From: Daedaleopsis sinensis
Lineage: Eukaryota > Basidiomycota > Agaricomycetes > Polyporales > Polyporaceae
Reading direction: 5' to 3'
Length of the DNA: 64,000 nucleotides
NCBI GenBank assembly: GCA_033807695.1
Contig: CM066302.1
Coordinates: 1,488,001 to 1,552,000 of the forward strand
Below are positions 1-11,017 of this stretch, in pieces. The position numbers and the translations under genes were made by a program. The stretch's first letter is position 1, and every line of letters begins with the position of its first letter. The notes below the pieces were generated by a model. The model saw only the letters and a list, made by a program, of their open reading frames with translations. It ran no database searches and was not told the DNA's origin.

Positions 1-373
1 ATTTTTCGGGTCGCTCGTCGTCGTACTTAGGTGGGTGAGGCGGCGAGGACAGGGGGAGAAGGAGGAGGACAACGTGTGCAGTGTTCGTGGTGGGACGCGA
101 CACCGTGGCGGCCAAAGACTGTCCTCCTCGGCATCTCCCGTACAGAGCACTGTCGCCGGGCCTAGCGGCCCGGTGTATCCACCAGGTCCTGCGACGCCAT
201 TCGCTCGCCTTCAACCTGTTTACTACCTACCGCGACAGCAGAGAGAGAACAGAGTCCATCGCGATGCCATCCACAGTATGCCCACACACGAGATATCTGA
301 CTGAACGCTGATTCACCGCTATGCGCGGACGTAGGCATCTCCCAAAGTTCCGCCTCCTGAGGCGATCCCACAC
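1..373. other. Upstream region, no gene seen
   Basis: Short overlapping frames on both strands show no family motif or convincing exon. This stretch probably holds the promoter and 5' leader of the kinase gene that starts at 374. Confidence 0.4.
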
Positions 374-1430
374 ATGAGCTCGCACATACTCGCGCAGCTC
401 AATGCCCATCGAGCACAGCACACGGGTTCGCATTCTTCAGGAGAACCAACGCCTCCGTTGATTGTGGGAGTACAGGGCCCTCAAGGCAGCGGAAAGACCT
501 TCCTCACCTCCATCCTTCGGGATACTCTACAAGCTGCGCCCTATCACCTCTCAGTCGCGGTCCTGTCGCTAGACGACCTCTACCTCCCTCACGAAGGCTT
601 AGTTGCTCTTGCACAAGCGCACCCAGAGAACCCACTCCTCAATGGGCGAGGGCAGCCAGGGACGCACGACGTCCCGCTGGGGACAGAGGTTCTCACCAGG
701 CTTAAGCAAATCAATGTACCTTCCGCGGAGGAGCGCAGCGTCGAGCTTCCCAGTTTTGACAAGAGCCTCTTCAACGGCGAAGGAGACCGCGCGCCTGGAG
801 CATTAGTCCGACCTCCTGTCGATGTCGTGCTCTTCGAGGGGTGGTGCGTCGGCTTCTACCCGATTCCCCGAGAGGAGGTCGAGCGCAAATGGGCGACCCC
901 TCTTCCTGGACTGGAAGATGACTTCTTTGGAAAGCGCGGGTACAAGATAGAGAACGTCTTTGAGATCAATGAACGGCTTCGGGACTATGTCTCCTGGTGG
1001 GACCTGTTCGACGCGTTCATTCAGGTATGTCGTTCTAGACACACACACAGAGGGTTAGTTAATGTTGCATGCATGAATTCCCAGATTACACCACCAAAGG
1101 ATCATCCCTACGACTTCGTTTACAGATGGCGCCTGCAGCAAGAACATCATATGAAGGAGCGTAACGGTGGCAAAGGAATGACTGATGAGCAAGTAGAGAG
1201 GTCAGTCACTTATAATGTCCAATCATAACCTGCTGAATGACTATTCACTGTAAACTCGTGTGTGCAGATTTGTCGACCGCTATATCCCAGGGTACGTCTT
1301 CTTCGGGAACGGAGTCACTGAAGGTTGCGAGGAAGCACCTGGGCGACGAAAGTTCCCTCCGTGGACAGGCAGGGCATTGCGGGTAGTCATTGGAGAAAGC
1401 AGGGAGCTTACCGCGATTGAGACGTTCTAA
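374..1430 (+). CDS. P-loop kinase, glycerate 3-kinase / Tda10-like
   Basis: Three exons (374-1024, 1085-1200, 1268-1430) join in phase to give 309 residues. A Walker A loop, GPQGSGKT, lies near residue 36. It is followed by LSLDDLY, the Walker-B/substrate-site signature of this phosphoribulokinase/uridine-kinase-like group. FEGWCVGF and YRWRLQQEHHM follow, and the C-terminal exon contains DRYIPGY. Order and spacing match the family that includes plant D-glycerate 3-kinase and the yeast ATP-binding protein Tda10 (YGR205W). Plant members phosphorylate glycerate in photorespiration; the fungal substrate is not settled, so glycerate kinase activity is inference. Introns are 60 and 67 bases with GT..AG ends. 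The first ATG of the frame was chosen because it lies about 35 residues before the P-loop, as expected. The product is probably cytosolic, since no targeting signal is visible. Confidence 0.88.
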
Positions 1431-1574
1431 ATAGGGGTTTATGTGGTATGAACGAAATAGAACAGTGCCCGCCGCCATCCGCCCTAGCCACTGGCTATAC
1501 AGTATAGAACTAGCCTGCTCCGAACGGTCGCTGCTGAGTTACTAGCTCTAGCTTGAACCGCCAAAAAGCTGGGC

Positions 1575-1647
1575 TTCCCATTAGCCGACTTGAACGACTG
1601 ACCTCATCATTACAAGTGATGCGCTCTACCAACTGAGCTAAACGGGA
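1575..1647 (-). tRNA. tRNA-Thr (anticodon TGT)
   Basis: Read on the minus strand, the 73 bases fold as a complete cloverleaf. The acceptor stem TCCCGTT pairs with AATGGGA with one G-T pair. The D arm is GCTC..GAGC. The anticodon stem CATCA/TGATG encloses CTTGTAA, which gives anticodon TGT. The T arm has the loop TTCAAGT. A-box (TAGCTCAGTTGGTAGAG) and B-box-like (GTTCAAGTC) sequences serve as the internal RNA polymerase III promoter. No intron follows the anticodon. Confidence 0.92.
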
Positions 1648-1856
1648 GGTGTGATCAATGTCCATCGCGATGACCGACGGTGTTTGAAGGATGCCACTGC
1701 CTTTTTGAGCCCAACACATTCGGGCGCTTGAGTCGCCTAATCGGGCCGTACTGCACCGCTTACCTTTTGACATCGGACCTTGACCTCTGCCTCCAGCCTG
1801 TCCTTGGACTCAGCTTGTTCTTGTTCTCTCCCAACACTGCTAGGCGATCATCCATA

Positions 1857-2334
1857 ATGGCCCTCATTGAAGTAAGACAACTTGCTCTCTTAACGATGAG
1901 CATAGAAGGCTAACGAGGACTGTCGTTTACCACTGGTCTCGCTTGGCCGCTTCTGCCGCCCATCCGACTATGCGAGTTTAGGTCATCGCAAACGACCGTC
2001 TGGGACGCAAAGGTGTGTTTCGCTTAGCCAAGAGTCTCTGTCGGCTCAGTGTTCTGACCGATCATCCCATTCTATGCGGCCACAGTTCGAGTGAAATGCA
2101 GTCCCGAGGATACCGTCGGCGACCTCAAGAAGCTCATTGCGGCTCAGACTGGTACAGATCACTCCAAGATCGTGCTCAAGAAGTGGTGGGTCAAGTCTCT
2201 TGGCTCGTTGCTGCCCGCGAATGCGCACCGCTCGACTCACCTGCGGCCATCGATGCAGGTACACGATCTACAAGGATCACATCACACTCGCGGACTATGA
2301 GATTCACGACGGAATGAGTCTCGAGATGTACTAG
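1857..2334 (+). CDS. HUB1: Ubiquitin-like modifier Hub1/UBL5
   Basis: Four exons (1857-1871, 1982-2012, 2086-2185, 2259-2334) join in phase to give a 73-residue protein, the usual Hub1 length. Recognisable blocks are [40 protein letters not shown] and [13 protein letters not shown]. Hub1 is a ubiquitin fold that binds the spliceosomal protein Snu66 without covalent conjugation and promotes use of weak 5' splice sites; it is nuclear. The C-terminus ends in a single Tyr before TAG, whereas most Hub1 proteins end in two tyrosines plus one residue, so the tail is one or two residues short. Exon 1 encodes only five residues and exon 2 about ten, so automated gene callers may miss the N-terminus. 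Confidence 0.93.
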
Positions 2335-2606
2335 TCTGCCTCTCTCACCGCTCGCCTGGACACACGATGCTTGCCACGGCGGGGTTCATTTCGTGCTCTG
2401 GTGCTTGCTACTCTGGCCGATCGTTCACGGATGTCTCAGAATGCCCGATGCTGTTGTAATTGCGATGTACGAATAGAGCATCCCCTCTGCTTTCACTCTA
2501 CGCACAGAACACGGCCAGTTCTGGCGACGTTTGGTTTCCGACCGCCGTAGAGGAGCTGCCAGCGTGAGGCGCAAGCACGCGATCTGAGCAGCGACGAGGT
2601 GCTCGA

Positions 2607-3396
2607 TCAGCCCTTCCACAAACGGCAGCCCGACTTGTCGAGTGCCTTCTTGACCTTCGACTCTCTCCGATTCGGCGCGAGTGCCAGGCACGTTGGTACA
2701 TTCTCCGGCTGCTCGACCCAGAGGTGGTAGGGAGCGGGGGAGTCGCCAGCAGACAAGAGGCCCGCGAGCCGTTCTATGCTCGTCTGGTCTGCCGTCTATT
2801 GGAGATGGGTTAGAGCATCAGATCTAAATAGACACTGGCTAAGAACTGCTCTGAACTGGTGCTGACCTGCATTACCACCTGGCCCACATTGCGGGCAGCC
2901 GCACAAAAGCGTTGGTTGCGTTGAATGAGCATCGGTTGATCATGGCAGTACCTCGCCGGAGAGAATTCCGCTGACCTTTCGCATGTTCTTCAAGTCGTCC
3001 AAGTAAGCCTGCGTCTCGGGACGGTCCCGAGTCTCATGCAAAACCTAGAAAGAGTTTTCGACGTCAGACGACGCAAGGGTCGAGTCGATATATTGAAAGC
3101 TCCGGGCTGGCTTACGGCTGAAGTTGCGTGTGCTACTTGGGCCATGAGCGGACCAACTCCCCAGCCCTCTGCCTGATCTAGACGGATCAGCCCGAGTAGT
3201 ACGGATTGGCAATGGTAGCATTCGCGAGAGATCGCCATCCATGGTGGAGAGTGGCCCATTAAAATAGACGTCAGCTTGTGCACGGCGATCAAGAGTCAAA
3301 CACAACACGAACGTCAAGAAGATCCCTACGGACGACGATCTGCATGACCAGAGGTTGTTGCGTTGGCGCGACAGTCTCCGCGGATGCGTCCGCCAT
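2607..3396 (-). CDS. PTRHD1: PTRHD1-like peptidyl-tRNA hydrolase (PTH2 family)
   Basis: Five exons (3396-3313, 3172-3116, 3044-2976, 2878-2867, 2795-2607) give 136 residues. Family blocks appear in order: LVMQIVVRRDLL, GVGPLMAQVAHATSA, TQAYLDDLKNMRKVV, YHLWVEQPENVPTCLAL and a basic C-terminus. This is the bacterial-PTH2-like fold found in human PTRHD1. Classical PTH2 enzymes release peptides from tRNA, but activity of the PTRHD1 branch is unproven, so the catalytic role is inference. Exon 4 is a 12-base microexon coding VVMQ, which restores the MRKVV motif conserved in the family. The ATG at 3396 gives a 15-residue lead before the first strand. The gene converges on HUB1 with 272 bases between their stops. 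Confidence 0.88.
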
Positions 3397-3994
3397 TCTG
3401 TACGTGTGTAGGATGCGGATAGCCTTCAAGGCGTTCACGCTCGTTAAAGACCGTCGGATTCGAAGCTCGAAACGAGTGCTCGCCTGTCGCGTGCCAATGT
3501 CCCGAGCTCGCGGCCTCGCGATAGCGAAGGGCAGTAGAGGTGATAAAAGAGGAGGAATTCTGGAAGCCGATGCTGCACCTGTAAGTAGTCTACGTAGTAG
3601 CTACCGAAGTGGTTGCTGAGAACGTTGAGATACAAGTTACGCTCGGAGGGATCGGAAGTCGTTCCGACAACCGGTCCAGTCAACACCTGGGGGAGCCATA
3701 ACGATGAAAAATGTGCCCAACAATGCGCCATGCACATCTCCATGGATTGTTCGGTATGCTCGAGTGCGTAAGAGACACCATACAGATTGAGGGAGAGGAG
3801 GGGAGAGGGGACGGGACAAGGGGTTACTACATCGGCACAGCACGGCCAATATGACGGGGATTCACGACAGCTAACAGGTTAAAATACTACAACCGACGCA
3901 GGATATCTACGGTTCGTCCGCGACGGGGTCACAACAAGACGATTCTCCCCACCCACCCATCGTCTGGCTGGAGGGCCCGCTGGGGCCACTGCGA
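3397..3994. other. Intergenic, no gene seen
   Basis: Frames here are short and show no motif. The stretch should contain the promoter of the PTRHD1-like gene and the 3' end of the zinc-finger gene that stops at 3995. Confidence 0.4.
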
Positions 3995-6203
3995 CTATGC
4001 AGAGATGGGCACGGTCGGCGACGGGTCGTCCTTCTTGTTGCCTGCCTGGGCCTGTGCGATCGCCTTCTGCGTCTCCATCTTCTGCGCCTCCATCTCCTTC
4101 ACCTTCTTCTCGAGCTCTGCAGCGGTCGTCGGGGTGCCGTCCGGCCGCTTCCAGGTTACGCTCTTGCTCTGCCGAGGTCCGGTCATCGAGCCGGTTTCCG
4201 GCGTCGATATGTTGACCAGAGGCCCGGACGTCGACAGCCCGCGGTGGAACGACGTGGGGAGAACGCGTCCTTCCGGGTGCTGGAATGTACATGTAGCACG
4301 GGTGCAAGCAGAGCCGAACTTGCACGGTACGGCATTGTGGGCGGCGGTGGGGCGGGGATGGGAGAACGAGCACCCAGCCCGGGTGCAGGCAGCGCCGTAT
4401 CTGCACGGTACGGCATTTTGGGGTGATGGGGCAACGGTAGGGGGAGGATTGTGTGCTACCGCCTTGGGCGGTTCGGCTATATCACGAAAACTTAGGCCGT
4501 TGTCGAAAGCTCGAAAGACGACAGTACGCACCATTGGGGTTGAGGACGGCAGGACTGACGTGACCCTTAACACAGTCCTTATCTTGACAAGCCTTACCCT
4601 TCTCGCAGGGATCGTTGCTGAGAACCACCCCGCTCTCGGCCGTGGCAACAGGGGAAGGGTGTGAGTACCGACATATAGGATTCGTGCACTTCAGCGCGAA
4701 CTTGCAAAGCGTAGGGGATTGTGGACGATCTGGGACAGCGAAGCCGTGGCGCGCCGATCCGGTTGAAGAAGATGGAGTGACGGGAATGGGAGCGGCAACA
4801 GCGGGGGCGGGCCTTGAGGGTGTTGTGGGAGCTGCGGACACCGGTGCCGATTGAGAGGGGGCAGGAGCATTCGGGGCTGGAGGCTCCATGTTCTGGGGAC
4901 CTGCGCCCGTGTGTCCTCCGCGTCCCCGACCAGACCCCCGCATCGGCCCTCCTCGTCCCCTCCCTCGTCCACGACCATTCCCATCTCCGCCTCCCGCACC
5001 CATACCACCACCGTTCATCCCGTTGAACTGGTTCATGTCACCCATACCAGGCTGCATCGGCATCCCTCCACCGTTCATGAACGGACCCGCTGCGGGGTTC
5101 ATGATGCCCATGGCACCGGCGATTTGCGACATCATGGCCATTTGGTTGAGCATCAACTCCTGCAGCATCATCGGGTTGGCCATGCCCAAAGCGCCTAGGT
5201 CCATCCCAGGCATTCCGGTCATTGGGAAGCCTCCGTTCATCATCAGCATGTTGGGGTCTGGAACGCCACCGTGCGTAATGTTGTCGATGCGGGCTTGCAC
5301 GTCGTCGTGAGGGTTGAAGTGAGGTCCATGTTGCCCACCCCTCGGACCCATGCGATCCAGGAGGCTGCGCTGACCACCGCCATGACCGTGGCCGTCGCGC
5401 TCACGATCCCGGAGCATCGCACGGGGGCCGGTGGGAAGGTCGGTACGTCTCGACTTCATTGGGGGGTGCCCGCCTGGCGAAGGTGAACGCGCCGAGGCCG
5501 TGCGTTTCTGGCTGGTAGGAGAGGTCGTGGGGATAGCTTGGGATAGCGCTTGCTGATAGAGGGGCGCGCCGGTGCGTGGGCCATTCGGAGCACGTCGGTT
5601 GTCGGCTGCTTGATGTGGTGGAGGGTCGCGGACAGGTTGTGACGAGCTTGAGGGCTCGGCTGGTGGGGTAACCTCAACTTGCGGTGCACCCTTGGCAGCT
5701 TCCTCGAATAGCCAGTCGACAAACCCACTGATATCTTCGGGGACATAAGGGACATAGACAACACAGACGTGGATGCAACATACCTCCTTCATTTCCAACC
5801 ACTTGACCGCGAAGTCAACTTCAGTGAACACGCCCATACGCGTAATGATACGACTCACAATCTGCCAGTTCTGTCCTGATCTGGTCTGAAGAAGCGTCAT
5901 CGTAAGAACCGTGTCACCAGGATATCAGGGCATGGCAAACGACTCAAACAGCCGATTGTACCGCGTCCCACAGACCCTGAATACGAAGATACTCACCTGG
6001 TGTTTTGTTGTTGATGACCATAATTGTTATGTACTCAGCCATGACAGAGTCTTGCGCGGAATCCGTGAGTATGCTGGACAATCGTCTGAGGACAGACCGA
6101 ACTCACCTGGCTCCGTGCCCAACCCCCGCTTCACGAGCTCGCCCTCTATCATGCTTTGGAGCGCTGTCGCGCGTTCCGTGCCCATCGTAAGACCGAACGC
6201 CAT
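3995..6203 (-). CDS. NAB2: Nab2/ZC3H14-type poly(A) RNA-binding zinc-finger protein
   Basis: Spliced minus-strand gene. Exons 6203-6107, 6050-5997 and 5885-5859 encode an N-terminal PWI-like Nab2 fold (VMAEYITIMVINNKTP). A large exon ends at 4532, and the last exon is 4476-3995. The boundary near 5734 is uncertain by a few residues. Next come a Ser/Pro-rich linker, a Met/Gly-rich stretch, an RGRGRGRGG box, and at least four tandem CCCH fingers of the C-x5-C-x4-C-x3-H type (starting LCKFALKC, PCEKGKAC, PCRYGAAC, PCKFGSAC). A coiled, Lys/Gln-rich tail ends the protein. Family members bind poly(A) tails in the nucleus, control tail length and help mRNA export. Yeast Nab2 has seven fingers; only four are evident here, so some may be degenerate or absent. 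Confidence 0.85.
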
Positions 6204-6559
6204 GGTTGCGGATGAAGGGTGGTGGTGGTAAGAGGGGAAAGGATGATGGACTAGTGGCTTGTCAGCTTACATGTTTTGCTGCCGTATTGATCGTTTCTAC
6301 AGGTTGGACTCCAGTTCAATCTCCGACGAACATTAGTGACTCAGTGGTAATCTCCGCCTAGACTCCGCGCAATAGACTTCCCTGTGAGCGCTTCTCTACT
6401 GACCCTCACGCCTGCTGCTCCGATCCCGAGTCGAGTTGAAGTCAGGCATCGGCACAAACGTTGTTGTTACCAGGGCAAACGTACATGAAACAAGGTATTT
6501 AAAAAACGGGTGCAAGTGGTGAGCTACACATCTTGTGCATCGCTGTGGTTCAACCTACT

Positions 6560-6761
6560 ATGGCATCTCATTTCGCGCCGACTCAGCAGGTGAGTTTCAC
6601 GGGTCGAGAGATTGATACGTACTTGCTAACTTCATCAGGACATTCCACTCCTTGACCCTTTGAGAACGACTGCCTCATGGGCTTCATCAACGCATGTCTG
6701 CCACGCAACCATCCGGCTAAGTCTCTCACTATCGCAAGCTTTGTTGTACCGCAGTACCTGA
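6560..6761 (+). CDS. Possible 50-residue spliced ORF, unknown
   Basis: Exons 6560-6589 and 6639-6761 give a 50-residue frame beginning MASHFAPTQQ. The 49-base intron has a GTGAGT donor, a TGCTAAC branch-like site and a CAG acceptor, so the intron looks real. The protein has no recognisable domain and is rich in Ser, Thr and Leu. It could instead be a 5' leader exon of the next gene, since both are on the same strand and only 131 bases apart. Confidence 0.3.
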
Positions 6762-6892
6762 AGACAAAGACGTTTGTCTCTTCGAGGGCATAAAATGTCG
6801 ACTAGGCCGATGTCTTGCTGTTCCTCAGTGTCTAACACTTCTTTGCTCCGTTGGGCTCGAGCACTACCACCACCGCCATCATCATCACCACC

Positions 6893-7182
6893 ATGTCACT
6901 CACCCACTTCATGAAAACCGCCTTTAAATTCGTCTTTGGCTTCGACCTGAGCGACCGTACGTCTGTCTGCCTAGAACCTTCCATCCTATCTCATCGCTGA
7001 CATACGTTGTAGTAGCCACTCAGGACGAGCTCAGGTGGCGCGCTGCCAATATGCACCACCCGTTCCAAGACGAGCTGGACAACTTTGTCAAATTCCCGGA
7101 TGGACATTTCTCCTTGGTGGGATATGTGCCTTCGCGTGCCGTCGGGTCTTGGAAATACTATCGTCATCGCGGGGCCGTATGA
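6893..7182 (+). CDS. Small hypothetical protein, 76 residues
   Basis: Exons 6893-6956 and 7016-7182 join in phase. The intron is 59 bases, with GTACGT donor, CTGAC branch-like site and TAG acceptor. The product starts MSLTHFMKTAFKFVFGFDLS and continues with acidic and aromatic residues (FQDELDNFVKFPDGHF) before ending GSWKYYRHRGAV. The N-terminus is amphipathic with a few basic residues, which could act as a mitochondrial or membrane-associating segment. No family is recognised. The leader just upstream contains a run of CAC/CCA triplets. The coding case rests on clean splicing and sensible composition only. Confidence 0.45.
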
Positions 7183-7613
7183 GTGAGGTGCTGAATGGAC
7201 GGCCGTCCGCCAAGGAGAGGGCGATTGTGGTTGATTGTACATGGTGCATGTGTTGATGTATGGTGCTGCTGTTGTATGAACTGTATCGTGCGAGGAGTGT
7301 ACGGGTTGGGCTGCCTCACTGTGACAATCGTTTCCGAAAGGTCGACGCTCTACTCCAGCCCTAGTGATATCTGATCAAGTTTCGGACAGAGGGTATGCTC
7401 CAGCAACAGTATATTCTTCGCGACTCATAAGGAGCGCGCGAGTACTCCGCGGATGCGTACATAACGGTGAATCAATAACGGAGAGGTATTAAGGAAAGTG
7501 TGGTGATCGCGTTTACAAAGATGGACAGTTATAACGAGTGGTAGAAAGGTTGAGAAAACGGTACAGCCGATGGAATTGTGGTAGTCTCGAAGACGGTGGT
7601 GAAGCTCGCTGCG
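7183..7613. other. Intergenic between convergent genes
   Basis: No gene or repeat is seen. Expected to hold the 3' ends of the small plus-strand gene and of the cyclin on the minus strand. Confidence 0.4.
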
Positions 7614-8768
7614 TTAACCTCGAGCACCAGGGGTCCGTGCACCCGAGCTAGGTGCCGCGGAAGAGCTGGCAGAGCTCACGCCCCTGCCATAGTATGCAGT
7701 CGCAGGAGCTGGTACGACCGTGTATGTCGCAGGAGCTGGTACGACCGTGTAGGTCGCCGGCGAGACAGTCATACCCCGCTGCGCCTGCCGCATCTCTGGG
7801 ACGACCGTCGGCACCGCTGGGGCGTAGATTCCGCGGTGGGACAAGGTAGCAGATCGGGCGGGGACATTCCAAGCGTTGTCGGTCCTCACGGTTGAAGCCT
7901 GGTCATCTTCCGACACTCTGACCCACGCAGACCGGTTCGGACGCGAGTTTGACAGCTCGGGAAGCTCGGGAAGAATCGCAGCCTTCGGGTGCGGTGTCGG
8001 TCGTCGACGGGAGACCGATGTGGTGCGGGTACGAGGGGGGCTCGGAGAATCGTAGTAAGACGACGACTGTGCTGGGGATATAGTGCTCTCCGGGGATAAG
8101 AACTCGCTGGGGGAGCCTCCTCGCACAAGGTCGTACCTGGGGTCGATGGTTGGGGTCAGGACCTTTGCTTTGAACTCGACAGGCGCATCGTCCTGCAGCT
8201 CCGACATCGTATATTGATACGGAGCCGGGTATGGTCCAGGGCCGCTGTAATCCCTTTCGACACGCTTCTCGAAGCGCTCCAGTTTCTTCGGAATGACGTT
8301 GACCTTCCACTCGAGATATGCGAGCATGTCTCGCTCCATCTGGTTGATCTCGCGAGGCGAGGCTACTTGACTCAGCCTCGCCAACTCGGCGAACGACTGG
8401 TTCGAGTAGTTGTCGTCGCAGATGGCTTTAGAAGCAATCATGAGCGCCGCAAGAAAGAGGCGATGGCCCGAGGTCGGAGCGGAAGTCATGCTCCGGAGGC
8501 GGTTGTGGAAGTGTTGCTTCATGTACCCGAGAAGGTAGAGGGCGGCGTAGACGACATGTCGCGAGAGCTTGGTTCGGTATAGAACATAGGCAACAAACCG
8601 ATCTAGGAGCGGAGAGTTGGGAGGGGCCTTTTGCGCTTCGAAGTTGTGTGCCACGAAGTGCGAGCATACGTCCGAGATGCCTCTGAGACCGTAAAATGGG
8701 TCATCCGGACTGGAGGAGGCAGGGGCGATACGAGGAGCGCAGGTAACGGGTGGGACATATGGCGCCAT
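7614..8768 (-). CDS. PCL/Pho80-type cyclin, intronless paralogue
   Basis: A single open exon gives 384 residues from the ATG at 8768; an upstream in-frame GTG at 8798 is not needed. A cyclin box covers roughly residues 20-175: DPFYGLRGISDVCSHFV, RFVAYVLYRTKLS, VYAALYLLGYMKQHF, GHRLFLAALMIASKAICDDNYSN, PREINQMERDMLAYLEW. This is the Pho85-cyclin (PCL/Pho80) pattern, so the protein should bind a Pho85/CDK5-type kinase and direct it to substrates in cell-cycle or nutrient control. The C-terminal half is Ser/Pro-rich and disordered. Near its end two nearly identical 27-base units encode tandem copies of ATYTVVPAP. Its two paralogues in the window have an intron just before the cyclin box that this copy lacks, so it is an older or intron-loss branch. 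Confidence 0.9.
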   Translation of the reverse strand: MAPYVPPVTCAPRIAPASSSPDDPFYGLRGISDVCSHFVAHNFEAQKAPPNSPLLDRFVAYVLYRTKLSRHVVYAALYLLGYMKQHFHNRLRSMTSAPTSGHRLFLAALMIASKAICDDNYSNQSFAELARLSQVASPREINQMERDMLAYLEWKVNVIPKKLERFEKRVERDYSGPGPYPAPYQYTMSELQDDAPVEFKAKVLTPTIDPRYDLVRGGSPSEFLSPESTISPAQSSSYYDSPSPPRTRTTSVSRRRPTPHPKAAILPELPELSNSRPNRSAWVRVSEDDQASTVRTDNAWNVPARSATLSHRGIYAPAVPTVVPEMRQAQRGMTVSPATYTVVPAPATYTVVPAPATAYYGRGVSSASSSAAPSSGARTPGARG

Positions 8769-9754
8769 GAGGTGTATGCGAGGTGGGAGGCTAACCACGG
8801 GCTGAGAGTCGTGCGGGAATTAAGAATGAGAGGTCCTGTAGATCGAAAGGTCTTAACATTTATAGGGACGGCACGAGGAAGCATTGACCATAGCGCGGGA
8901 GCTCAAAGCTTTTCGCTTTGTGTCGCTTGAAAATGTGATTGTTAGCCGATAATGTCCAGTAATCGAAAAATGGTACTTAACAATTGCCCGTGACTTCGTT
9001 GTATGAACGTAGAGGCCTTGTTAGTTTTGAAGGAAGGATTAACTCACCAGAGTTTGTTGTCCACTAGTCCACTATAATGCTTGCGAATATATCTAGTTCA
9101 CTGGGGATTGCACGGAGAAAGCACTGGGTATGATGTTGATTGTATGAAAACAAGCTTGAAGTCCTTGAGGAAAGAGCGGCGCTGCGCTTTGTATCCTCAA
9201 GCGTGTCTGCGCTCTATCAAAGCTCGAGCTAATTTGAAGTGTTGAGGTGGAAACAGCACTGCAGAACATGACCCTGCGCCACTTGAACAGTGTCAAAGCA
9301 GGCAATTTGATAGATATACGTGACGTAGTATACGCTCATCTGCGATGGATTGTCCCCGACCGTGATGGCCCCCGACGGTAGATTGAACAACTTGTTGGTG
9401 AGCCAAGAAGGGCCGAAACTCAAGGAGTATAGAGTGATGCCCTAGTATGAGGGGTTAGATTCAGTGTTACATGGCTTGATGTATGTATGTCGGTCAGTAT
9501 TCTACAAACAGTGGGTCAGTGGGTTAAGAATGAGTTGCTTGCTAGGCTGACGTACTAGTGATAGTAGTGGTGACTGACTTGACCTGCCAATATAAAAGGC
9601 ACTCACTAAATTACATTTTATGATTTTGATTGTGGTTCATCTTTTTGGTCACCATAGCTTGGGGTCAACGTGGCTGATCATGGGAGATTCAGACAGACAA
9701 TTGGAAGGAGGCAGAAGGAGACCAACGACGCTCCTGTGTAGACGCCGAAGGGAC
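8769..9754. other. Divergent intergenic region with one orphan exon
   Basis: This is the shared upstream region of the minus-strand cyclin and the plus-strand acetyltransferase. Apart from the exon-like block at 9229-9441 on the minus strand, nothing supported is seen. Confidence 0.4.
9229..9441 (-). pseudogene. Orphan terminal exon, unknown protein
   Basis: On the minus strand a 70-residue frame starts directly after an intron-end signal (CTAAC branch-like site, then CATACTAG) and runs to a stop. Residues such as SFGPSWLTNKLFNLPSG and MSVYYVTYIYQIACFD look like natural protein. No upstream exon with a start codon was found before the acetyltransferase begins, so this is a gene remnant or the tail of a gene whose start I cannot trace. 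No family is recognised. Confidence 0.3.
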
Positions 9755-11017
9755 ATGTCCGCGTACGGTGCCATCAATCGCAGCAACTCTCTTTCTCTTC
9801 CGTCTACGACATGGCATCTCAAATCGAAACGACCCGACGCACCCAAATACCTTACCATCCATCACCTCACACTTAAGGCAGCGACAGAGTCCGCTGGATT
9901 GGTCGACTATCTGCACCGCGTCTTCGCCGAGGAACTCCAGCGCGGTCAAACCTATCCTCAGGAGATCCTCGCCGGGGAAGAGTACTCGAAAGACCAGTTC
10001 GAGGCATATTACTTCGCGGCGGATGTACTTGTCGCTGTCCTTGGTCTCCCTTCTCAGGACGGCGTCGCGGATCCGCTCTATGAGGACGATGGCTCACAAG
10101 TCCCGATCGGGTTTGCTGAGGCCGTCAGTGGACGTAGCTGGGAAGATTGCATTGCGGGTTGCTACTACGTGAGTGCCAACGATATACTCCAAACGTATCG
10201 TGTGTCATCGATGTGATCATCCTGGCCGTGGTCCCTGGACTGACAGACCGACTCGCGAGTTCCCCAAATACGGCGCTGATCATGAACGCTGACTCGGATG
10301 CATGCTTCGTTCTGTAGGTGAAACCCAACTATCCTGGGAGGTCTTCGCATGTGAGTCCGTCTCCTGGTCCTGATGGCATCTGCTCCTTCGACGTGCGGAG
10401 ATGGACATGATGGGCAGTCTAGATGGGCTCTAGAGCTCATGAACTGTGGACGAGTCTCACCGCTGAATAGGCATACTGCCCACTCGATAATGCGCATGGT
10501 ATAGGCTTTAGAAGGCGGAGATGGGGGGCGTGTTCCGGCGTATTTAGACGTGGCCCTAAAACTGCGATTATGGGAGGACTGAACTCTCTTCCACAACGGC
10601 ATTTATTTACTCGCACCATTCAGGCGACTGACTGAAGTGAGCATGAACTGACGTGTGCCATCTGCCATCCATAGATATGCAACGCGGGCTTCCTCGTTCC
10701 GCCCTCTCAACGCGGCCACGGTGTGGGCACCGTCCTCGCACGATCCTACCTGCACTATGGTCCGCGCCTCGGATATGAAGCCAGTGTCTTCAACCTTGTC
10801 TATGTGAACAACGTTGCAAGCGTCAAGTAAGCTCGCTATCAAGTTCACTGCAGCTCTTCGTCTCACAGACTCTTCCCTTAGGCTCTGGGAAGCTCTTGGT
10901 TTCACCAAGGCTGGTCGCATCCCTCGTGCTGGTCGCCTCAAGACGGCCGATGGGACGGGAGAGGAATCCATTGATGCTTGGGTGTACTACAAGCAGTTCG
11001 ATGCACCCAAGGCATAG
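9755..11017 (+). CDS. GNAT-family N-acetyltransferase
   Basis: Four exons (9755-10168, 10318-10350, 10675-10826, 10882-11017) join in phase to give 244 residues. The acetyl-CoA-binding signature is clear: GFLVPPSQRGHGVGTVLARSY, the Q/R-x-x-G-x-G loop of motif A. It is followed by VYVNNVASVKLWEALGFTKAG, the motif-B region typical of GNATs. The N-terminal part includes YLTIHHLTL, FAEELQRGQTYPQE and EAYYFAADVLVAV. Homologous fungal proteins of this layout resemble the yeast Mpr1-type acetyltransferase, which acts on small amines, but the substrate cannot be read from sequence. The start is the in-frame ATG nearest the conserved region; two further in-frame ATGs lie upstream (9620 and 9680). The 33-base exon 2 and the 324-base second intron are unusual for this window. 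Confidence 0.85.
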
